The notes below the pieces were generated by a model that made no database searches, was not told the DNA's origin, and worked only from the letters and a program-made list of their open reading frames with translations. DNA of 64,000 nucleotides, taken from positions 6,041,501 to 6,105,500 of the forward strand of contig NZ_SAUN01000001.1 of assembly GCF_004011505.1 (NCBI RefSeq), in the 5' to 3' direction. The position numbers and the translations under genes were made by a program. This DNA comes from Nonomuraea polychroma. Its GTDB lineage: Bacteria; Actinomycetota; Actinomycetes; Streptosporangiales; Streptosporangiaceae. Shown here in pieces: positions 58,739 through 64,000 of the stretch (its first letter is position 1; each line of letters starts with the position of its first letter).

Positions 58739-60451
58739 GTGATCACTCGGGTCGTGCTCGCCCTCGCCCTGTCCGCGCCTCCCGTCATGACCTTCACCCC
58801 ACAGTCCGCCGTGCCCGGGTCACGCGACTGCCCGGTCGCCATGCCGCCCCGCACGACCTGCGGTTTCCTCACCGTGCCTGAGCGCAGGGACGCACCCGGA
58901 AGGAAGATCAAGGTCGGCTACGCCGTGCGCCATTCGACCGTGAGAGGGCACAAGCCGGATCCGGTCGTGTACATGAGCGGCGGCCCGGGGTCGGCGTCGA
59001 TCCAGCTCACCGGCTTCCTGAGCCAGATGTTCCCGGACCGTGACGTGGTGACGATCGAGCAGCGCGGCGGCCCGTACTCCGAGCCGGCCCTGGGCTGCCC
59101 CGAGACGGCCGCGGCGCTGCTCGGGCAGCTTCGCACGCCGCCCGCCGACGTGGGGGCGGCCGCCGTCACGTGCCGCGACCGGCTCCGCGAGCAGGGCGTC
59201 GACCTGCGGGGGTACAACACGAAGGAGATCGCGGCCGACGTCGTCGCGTTACGCGGGGAGCTCGGCTACGAGTCGTGGAACCTGTTCGGCGTCAGCTACT
59301 CGACGCGGGTCATGCTGGACGTGGCCGCGGCCGACCAGAAGGGCACCCGTTCGGTGGTGCTGGATTCATTCCTGCCGGAGCGCGTCACCTGGTACGACGA
59401 CGCCGACCGCAACCTCGCGGACACGATGACCCTGCTCGGCGTAGGGGACGAAGCCGCGGCCACGACCGCCAGGCTGAACGCCTCACCGGCGCGGGTGCCG
59501 GTCGCCGACCCGGTGCTCGGCAGGGGGTTCACGGCGCGGATGACCGGCGACGACGTGGCCACGATCATGGCGGAGGCGCTGCACGAGGCGGACGTGGCCG
59601 CGGTGGCGCCGACGCTGGTCCCCGCGCTGGCCGGCGGGCACGACGAGCTGCTGCGACCGCTGGCGGACGCCGTGGGCGAGGGGCTGACGTCGCACGCGTT
59701 CGGGCTGTATCACGCGGTGCAGTGCCAGGACGAGGTCCCGTTCAACACCTTCACCGCCAAGTCCCGGCTATTCACCGTGAACGCCGACAAAGCGGTGTGC
59801 GACGCGTGGCGGCTCCCCAAGTCCACGCCGGTCGGCAGCGTCCCCAAGGCCCCGGTGTACGTGCTCGGCGGCCAGTACGACCCCACCACCCCGCCCAGGA
59901 CCAGCAGGCCCGCCGCCGAGGCGCTCCCCACCGGCCGTTTCGCCGAGATCCCCGGCGCCGCGCACGCCGTCTTCCTCACCAGTGAATGCGCCCGGAGGAA
60001 GATCGCCGGGTTCGTGGCCGACCCGGCCGCCAACACCGCCGCGCCCTGCCTGGACGACGCCGACCGGCCTGGCGACCTGCACGTGACCGGCGCTCCGTAC
60101 CAGATCTCCCGTTCGCCCTGGCTGGCCGCGCCGTTCGCGCTGTTCGCGCTCGCGGCACTGGTCCAGCTGGTGACGGGTGCGTTGAAGGGCCGGTCGCTGG
60201 CGGCGTTCGGCGGGCTGGCCGGCGTGGCGTTCGCCGGGCTGGTGACGCAGTCCGTGTACGGCCAGGCGGCCAGGAACGCGACGGCCCTGGCCGTCGGCGT
60301 CCCCGGCGTGGTGGACATGTACACCTGGATCGCGGTCGCGTCGGCCGTACTGACCACGGCGGTGCTGCTCCGCGACCGCCGATGGCCACAGATCACCGCA
60401 ACCGTCATCAGCGGCGGATTCCTCGTATGGTGGTTCACCTGGGTCCTATGA
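58739..60451 (+). CDS. exported TAP-type alpha/beta hydrolase with C-terminal membrane domain
   Basis: A 570-residue protein. A signal peptide (about 1-20) leads into an alpha/beta hydrolase of the tripeptidyl-aminopeptidase type: VYMSGGPGSAS (oxyanion), nucleophile NLFGVSYSTRVMLD (about 182), the acidic residue in VLGGQYDPTTPP and the His in PGAAHAVFL. Cysteine pairs fit an outside location. After residue about 455 come four hydrophobic segments (APFALFALAALVQLVTGAL ... WIAVASAVLTTAVLLRD ... ISGGFLVWWFTWVL). This C-terminal membrane domain is not part of secreted TAP peptidases, and it would hold the enzyme on the membrane. It overlaps the DUF418 gene (ATGA). Confidence 0.85.
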   Translation: MITRVVLALALSAPPVMTFTPQSAVPGSRDCPVAMPPRTTCGFLTVPERRDAPGRKIKVGYAVRHSTVRGHKPDPVVYMSGGPGSASIQLTGFLSQMFPDRDVVTIEQRGGPYSEPALGCPETAAALLGQLRTPPADVGAAAVTCRDRLREQGVDLRGYNTKEIAADVVALRGELGYESWNLFGVSYSTRVMLDVAAADQKGTRSVVLDSFLPERVTWYDDADRNLADTMTLLGVGDEAAATTARLNASPARVPVADPVLGRGFTARMTGDDVATIMAEALHEADVAAVAPTLVPALAGGHDELLRPLADAVGEGLTSHAFGLYHAVQCQDEVPFNTFTAKSRLFTVNADKAVCDAWRLPKSTPVGSVPKAPVYVLGGQYDPTTPPRTSRPAAEALPTGRFAEIPGAAHAVFLTSECARRKIAGFVADPAANTAAPCLDDADRPGDLHVTGAPYQISRSPWLAAPFALFALAALVQLVTGALKGRSLAAFGGLAGVAFAGLVTQSVYGQAARNATALAVGVPGVVDMYTWIAVASAVLTTAVLLRDRRWPQITATVISGGFLVWWFTWVL

Positions 60452-61368
60452 CACGTATCCGAGAGCTCGACGCCCTCCGCGGCTTCGCGGTGGGCGGCAT
60501 CATGCTGGTCAACACCTGGCAGCACACCCCCCACGAGCCGCCGAACACCCTCGACTGGACCATCGAGGCGTTCTTCCAGAGCCGGTTCTATCCGATCTTC
60601 TCGTTGCTGTTCGGCATCAGCTTCATGCTCTTCCTGCGCGGCAACAGCCGGTGGGCGCTGCTGAGCCGGCTGTTCTGGCTGTTCTGCATCGGGCTGGTCC
60701 AGCACACCTTCTACAAGGGCGAGGTACTGACCGACTACGCCTTCTACGGGGCGGTGGTGCTGCTGCCCGCCTCGTTCCTGGCGCCGGGGATGCCGGTGCT
60801 GCTGCTGGGGCTGGCGGCGCTCGCGTGGGCGTTGATGGTGGGCGGAGGTCCGCTGCTGATCCCCGGCCTCTTCCTGGTCGGCATGGCCCTGTGGGAGCTG
60901 CGGCCGCCCAGGTGGCTGCTGCTGCCGGGGTTCGCGGCGGCGGCGATGGCCACCGCGCTGCTGACGGCCGCGTGGGACCTCACCAACGAGTGGCTCGCCT
61001 ACAGCATGGCCGCGCTGGCCGGGGCGGCGGCGTACTCGCTGGGGCTGCTGCTGGCGCTGCGGCCGTCGTTGTCGGCGGTGCTGGAGCCCCTGGGGAAGAT
61101 GGCGCTGACGAACTACGTCTCGGGCACCGCGGTGATCGTCCTGACCGGTTCGCTGCGGGAGCCCGACCCGACCCGCTGGTCGGTGGTGGCCGTGGCGCTG
61201 GTGACCGTGGCCGCGCAGGTGGTGTTCAGCCGGTGGTGGCTGGCGCGGTTCAGGTACGGCCCGCTCGAGTGGGTTTGGCGGTGCCTGACCTGGTTTCGAC
61301 TGGTGCCTAACAGGTTAGAGTCGGGCCGTGACCACAATCGCCCTCTGCCAGATCCCGGTGTCTCCTGA
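60448..61368 (+). CDS. DUF418 family membrane protein
   Basis: A 306-residue polytopic protein starting RIRELDALRGFAVGGIMLVN, the typical DUF418/YeiB start. About eight hydrophobic segments follow, with FYPIFSLLFGISFMLFLRG near 50 and the family's C-terminal block GKMALTNYVSGTAVI and WLARFRYGPLEWVWRCLTW. Members are related to membrane acyltransferases of the HGSNAT/OpgC type, but activity is unproven. It overlaps the membrane hydrolase gene upstream by 4 bp and the nitrilase gene downstream by 41 bp, so the last ~13 codons are shared with the next gene in a different frame. Confidence 0.88.
   Translation: MTRIRELDALRGFAVGGIMLVNTWQHTPHEPPNTLDWTIEAFFQSRFYPIFSLLFGISFMLFLRGNSRWALLSRLFWLFCIGLVQHTFYKGEVLTDYAFYGAVVLLPASFLAPGMPVLLLGLAALAWALMVGGGPLLIPGLFLVGMALWELRPPRWLLLPGFAAAAMATALLTAAWDLTNEWLAYSMAALAGAAAYSLGLLLALRPSLSAVLEPLGKMALTNYVSGTAVIVLTGSLREPDPTRWSVVAVALVTVAAQVVFSRWWLARFRYGPLEWVWRCLTWFRLVPNRLESGRDHNRPLPDPGVS
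61316..61321 (+). promoter_or_regulatory. -10 box for leaderless nitrilase-family gene
   Basis: TAGAGT ends 6 nt before the GTG at 61328 and lies inside the end of the DUF418 gene. The spacing indicates a leaderless transcript independent of the upstream operon. Confidence 0.5.
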
Positions 61369-62104
61369 TCCGTCGACGAATCTCAAGAGGGCCAGGGAGG
61401 CGCTCTCCCGGGCCGAAGGGGCCGATCTGGCCATTTTCCCCGAGGCCACGCTGACCCGGTACGGGCGGCGCATCACGAGCCTGGCCGAGCCGCTGGACGG
61501 GCCGTTCGTGTCGGGCCTGGCGGAGGCGGCACGCGAGCACGGCACGGCGGTGATCGCCGGTGTTTTCGAGCCGGGCGAGGGGCGTGTGCACAACACGGCG
61601 GTGGCCATCGACGGCCGGGGCTCGATCACGGCGGCGTACCGGAAGATCCACCTGTTCGACTCGTTCGGCGCGAAGGAGTCGGACCTGGTCGCGCCCGGGG
61701 CCGAGCCGGTCGTCGTGGACCTGGCCGGGCTCAGGGTGGGCCTGATCACCTGCTACGACATCCGTTTCCCCGAGATGGCCAGGGCGCTGGTCGACAAGGG
61801 CGCGGAGCTGTTCGCGGTGATCGCGGCCTGGGGGTCGGGGCCGCTGAAGGAGGACCACTGGGTGACCCTCGTCAGGGCGCGGGCCCTGGAGAACACGATG
61901 TGGACCGCGGCCGTCGGCCAGGCGCCCAACCCGGCCGAGTCGTCCGACGGCTACGGCGTGGGGCGCAGCATGCTGGTGGATCCGCTGGGCGTGGTCCGCG
62001 CCGATCTCGGCACCGCGCCCGGCGTACAGGTCGTGCGGGTGGACCAGGAATGGACCGCCACGGCCCGGGCCACGCTCCCGTGCTTGGAACACCGGGTTTT
62101 GTAG
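61328..62104 (+). CDS. carbon-nitrogen hydrolase (nitrilase superfamily)
   Basis: A 258-residue nitrilase-superfamily amidase. The Glu-Lys-Cys triad is complete: LAIFPEATLTRYG (Glu, about 41), AAYRKIHLFD (Lys, about 112) and GLITCYDIRFPEMAR (Cys, about 144), with a second conserved glutamate in GPLKEDHW. The motif set is closest to omega-amidase/Nit2 and N-carbamoyl-type hydrolases of small amides; the aminotransferase at 57543 could in principle supply an omega-amidase substrate, but they are not in one operon. Starts at GTG behind a -10 box, so probably leaderless. Confidence 0.9.
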   Translation: MTTIALCQIPVSPDPSTNLKRAREALSRAEGADLAIFPEATLTRYGRRITSLAEPLDGPFVSGLAEAAREHGTAVIAGVFEPGEGRVHNTAVAIDGRGSITAAYRKIHLFDSFGAKESDLVAPGAEPVVVDLAGLRVGLITCYDIRFPEMARALVDKGAELFAVIAAWGSGPLKEDHWVTLVRARALENTMWTAAVGQAPNPAESSDGYGVGRSMLVDPLGVVRADLGTAPGVQVVRVDQEWTATARATLPCLEHRVL

Positions 62105-62118
62105 GGGTCAACCGATCG

Positions 62119-62124
62119 TAAAGT
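62119..62124 (+). promoter_or_regulatory. -10 box for the unknown gene pair
   Basis: TAAAGT ends 6 nt before the GTG at 62131, again the spacing of a leaderless gene. It lies in the 26-bp gap after the nitrilase-family gene. Confidence 0.5.
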
Positions 62125-62130
62125 AGTACC

Positions 62131-62577
62131 GTGAGCGGAACGCAGATGCAGAAGGTGATCCCGCCGCGTCTGCTTGTGCCATACCTGTCGGGCAAGCGCA
62201 CGGTGATCTCCGGCTACGTCTATCGGGTGCAGGACTGCGTCAGGCTGACCACGCCCGAGGGGCTCTACTGGGGGCTCGACCTGTCGTTCGACGGATCGGA
62301 GTTGTTCGCCGAGGTGCCCGAGCTTTACGTGATGCGGTGGTTCGCCCGCGACGTGGACACCTATGCGGTGCCGTACGGGCCCCACATGGGAGGCGACTGG
62401 AGCGACGCGCCGCCGTTCGCCGGCAACGGGTTCACCACCTCGCCCGACCACGTGGTGCCGCAGTTCCACACCGTTCCGATGCCGATCCCGGCCGGGGCGG
62501 AGATCGTGCACGTCACCCGGGACGGTGAGCGGCCCTTCGCCGAATACGACGGGCTGACCTGGCGGCCGGCCGCATGA
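62131..62577 (+). CDS. hypothetical protein, first of an overlapping pair
   Basis: A 148-residue soluble protein with no family that I recognise. It is rich in aromatic residues and Pro: PRLLVPYLSGKRTVISGYVY, LYWGLDLSFDGSELFAEVPE, YVMRWFARDVDTYAVPYGPH, and HTVPMPIPAGAEIVHVTRDG. No signal peptide and no membrane segment. It starts at GTG behind a -10 box and overlaps the next gene by 4 bp (ATGA), so the two proteins are made together. A toxin-immunity or binding-partner pair is conceivable; nothing in the sequence decides it. Confidence 0.7.
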   Translation: MSGTQMQKVIPPRLLVPYLSGKRTVISGYVYRVQDCVRLTTPEGLYWGLDLSFDGSELFAEVPELYVMRWFARDVDTYAVPYGPHMGGDWSDAPPFAGNGFTTSPDHVVPQFHTVPMPIPAGAEIVHVTRDGERPFAEYDGLTWRPAA

Positions 62578-62969
62578 GCGCGGAAATCACGCCGGTGGCG
62601 TCGGGGTTCGTGGCCCGCTACGGCGAGCGGACCCTGCCCGCCGCACTCGGACCCGACAACGACCAGGTGGTGTTGTTCAGCGAGGCCGAGCTGGAGGGCT
62701 TCGAGCCGGCGGCCGGCTACTGGCGGCGCACGGTGGCCAGGTCCGAGGTGGAGTGGCTGGTCCTGATCCGCACGGTGGGGGCGTTCGGCGGGGAGCCGTG
62801 CATCGTGCTGGACGAGGACGAGGACGGGCTGCACATCGCCTACACCGGGCACAGCGGGATGAAGGCGGAGGCCCTGGGCTACTGGATGGTGGATCACGGC
62901 GCCTACGAGGTTGTGGTGCCCCGCGAGGAGGTCTTCTCCATCCGGGTCGAACGTATCCCGGTTCCTTAG
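62574..62969 (+). CDS. hypothetical protein, second of an overlapping pair
   Basis: A 131-residue acidic, soluble protein, coupled to the preceding gene. Blocks such as VEWLVLIRTVGAFGGEPCIV, LDEDEDGLHIAYTGHSGMKA and YEVVVPREEVFSIRVERIPV suggest a compact alpha/beta fold. No named family is recognised. Small, acidic and encoded immediately after a basic/aromatic partner, it has the general look of an immunity or chaperone protein, but that is only a resemblance. Confidence 0.7.
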   Translation: MSAEITPVASGFVARYGERTLPAALGPDNDQVVLFSEAELEGFEPAAGYWRRTVARSEVEWLVLIRTVGAFGGEPCIVLDEDEDGLHIAYTGHSGMKAEALGYWMVDHGAYEVVVPREEVFSIRVERIPVP

Positions 62970-62970
62970 T

Positions 62971-62995
62971 CAACCGGCACGCGCCTCGTGTGTCT
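62971..62995 (+). promoter_or_regulatory. possible ECF-type promoter before the sigma factor gene
   Basis: CAACC (62971) and TGTCT (62991) are 15 bp apart, and the GTG of the sigma gene follows 7 nt later. AACC-type -35 and GTC-type -10 elements are typical of ECF-dependent promoters, so this could be autoregulation. The match is loose. Confidence 0.3.
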
Positions 62996-63002
62996 CTGAA
63001 GT

Positions 63003-63500
63003 GTGATCGACACAGCGACCATGGCGCAGCCGTCGTTCGCCGAGTTATTCGCCGCCCAATACCAAGGCCTGGTACGCCTGGCGGGCCTGCTCGGCGCCGA
63101 CGACCCCGAGGACATCGCCCAGGAGGCGTTCGCCCGGCTGCACACCAGGCGGCTGCGCGACGACGGGGCCGCGCTGGCCTACCTGCGCGCGACCGTCTGC
63201 AATCTGACGCGCAACCGGCTGCGGCACCTCAGGCTCGTCCGGCTGCGCCGCCCCGAGCCCCCTGAACCGGCGCGCAGCAGCGAGCACGACGTGCTCGTCG
63301 CCGAGGAGCACCGCGAGCTGCTCGCCGCCGTCGACCGCCTGCCGCGCCGCCAGCGCGAGGCCCTGGTCCTGCGCTACTGGCTGGACCTGTCCGAACGCGA
63401 GATCGCCGACGCCATGGGCGTGTCGCCCGGCTCGGTGAAGACGCACGCCAGCAGGGCCCTTGCCGCCCTCGGCAAGGCGCTGAAGGAGGAGGACGCGTGA
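63003..63500 (+). CDS. ECF (RpoE-type) sigma factor
   Basis: A 165-residue group 4 sigma factor. Region 2 spans residues about 14-80 (FAAQYQGLVRLAGLLGADDP, EDIAQEAFARLH), and region 4 spans about 105-160 (LPRRQREALVLRYWLDLSER, EIADAMGVSPGSVKTHASRA). A short, basic Arg/Pro linker joins them and there is no C-terminal extension. The GTG start is close to an ATG six codons further in, which is an alternative. Its stop overlaps the start of the next gene, whose product looks like a membrane anti-sigma factor. The signal sensed is unknown. Confidence 0.92.
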   Translation: MIDTATMAQPSFAELFAAQYQGLVRLAGLLGADDPEDIAQEAFARLHTRRLRDDGAALAYLRATVCNLTRNRLRHLRLVRLRRPEPPEPARSSEHDVLVAEEHRELLAAVDRLPRRQREALVLRYWLDLSEREIADAMGVSPGSVKTHASRALAALGKALKEEDA

Positions 63501-64000
63501 TGGACCAGCTGGAAGAGCGCCTTCGCGCCGCGTTCGACGCGCGCGCCCGGACCTACGAGGCGAGCCCGGACGCCTGGGCGCGGGTGCTCGCCCGCCGGCC
63601 GCGCCGCCGCCCCGGCCGGCTCCTCGTGGCCGCGCTGCCCGCGGCGCTGCTGGCCGTGTTCGTTCCCGTCCTGCTCAACGGGGGCCTGGGCAGGAACACC
63701 GCGGCCGACCCTGACGCGATCTACCGGGAGCTCATGCGTGATCGTACGCCCGCCGGCGAGCAGGTGACCGTGGAGAATCCGACCGAGGGCAAGCCGCTGC
63801 GGCTCTGGTTCGCCAAGGCGCGGGCGGGCTATCCCGAGGTCTGCTACATCGCGGAGCGGGCCGCAGGGAACCCGTACGGCGGCTGCTCGGACGTGCCGGA
63901 GCAGTGGGACGTCTGGTTCTCGGGCAGCACCCTGCGCGACGGGGCGGCGACAGCACTGGACTGGGGCGTGGCGACGCGGAACATCGGCGCCGTCACCGGG
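63500..64000 (+). CDS. probable anti-sigma factor, membrane protein (3' end cut by window)
   Basis: A frame open from ATG 63500 to the right edge, 167 codons, beginning MDQLEERLRAAFDARARTYE and continuing through an Arg-rich stretch to one membrane segment, LLVAALPAALLAVFVPVLL (about 45-65). The outside part contains cysteines in VCYIAER and GGCSDVP. The cytoplasmic start, single membrane span and coupling to the ECF sigma gene (TGATG) make an anti-sigma role likely. I do not see the HxxxCxxC zinc anti-sigma motif, so it would be of another type. GTG 63497 is an alternative start. Confidence 0.75.
   Translation, partial: MDQLEERLRAAFDARARTYEASPDAWARVLARRPRRRPGRLLVAALPAALLAVFVPVLLNGGLGRNTAADPDAIYRELMRDRTPAGEQVTVENPTEGKPLRLWFAKARAGYPEVCYIAERAAGNPYGGCSDVPEQWDVWFSGSTLRDGAATALDWGVATRNIGAVTG

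Overview
The window comes from a high-GC actinomycete. GTG and TTG starts are frequent, several genes appear to be leaderless (a TAnnnT box 6-9 nt before the start codon), and the gene set is typical of soil actinobacteria: a eukaryotic-type glutamine synthetase II, an MsiK-type sugar ABC ATPase, many lipoproteins and an ECF sigma factor with a downstream anti-sigma-like gene. The mix fits Streptosporangiales (Nonomuraea or Streptosporangium-like), but the genus is an inference. I saw no tRNA, rRNA, CRISPR array, insertion sequence or prophage. Both ends cut a gene: a SWIM zinc-finger protein on the left and an anti-sigma-like membrane protein on the right.

Layout. 1-7.5 kb: SWIM protein, cupin, DUF1876, galU, aldehyde dehydrogenase, glnII, a lipoprotein and a TerC-family membrane protein. 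7.5-11.2 kb: a large FtsH-like membrane AAA/M41 protein with an upstream lipoprotein gene. 11.5-17.5 kb: small oxidoreductase genes, msiK, a LacI regulator with two matching operator-like sites, and an M29/NicX-like protein. 17.5-18.8 kb: a stray ribosomal protein L11 gene divergent from a MerR regulator, with a textbook MerR promoter (19-bp spacer over a dyad) in the 26-bp gap; this is the most interesting locus. 18.9-23.2 kb: glutathione peroxidase, two duplicated secreted transglycosylase-like proteins, a TetR regulator divergent from a diiron protein across two palindromes, and a deaminase. 23.3-28.5 kb: a heterodimeric ABC exporter, then small membrane proteins and lipoproteins. 28.7-31.7 kb: a class A beta-lactamase coupled to a bifunctional penicillin-binding protein.

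31.7-39.3 kb: a regulator with an unusual HTH-UTRA architecture, followed by a tightly overlapping operon livF-livG-acyl-CoA ligase-livH-livM-livK. This looks like an uptake-and-activation system for a carboxylate. 39.4-44.8 kb: UBP zinc finger, Na+/H+ antiporter, a repeat-rich protein and a DinG-like helicase. 44.8-45.8 kb holds no convincing gene; it carries a degenerate 15/16-bp minisatellite, a strong hairpin and four 25-bp tandem repeats. 45.8-50.6 kb: the shikimate operon (A24 peptidase, aroC, a 48-codon small ORF, aroK, aroB, aroQ, SGNH hydrolase), with overlapping junctions from aroK onward.

50.7-64 kb: membrane proteins, an SseB-like protein, a cyanuric acid amidohydrolase/barbiturase-family enzyme divergent from an alpha/beta hydrolase across a perfect 16-bp inverted repeat, tandem FUSC-like exporters, an aminotransferase, a membrane-anchored TAP-type hydrolase, a DUF418 protein, a nitrilase-family enzyme, an unknown gene pair, and an ECF sigma factor with its partner.
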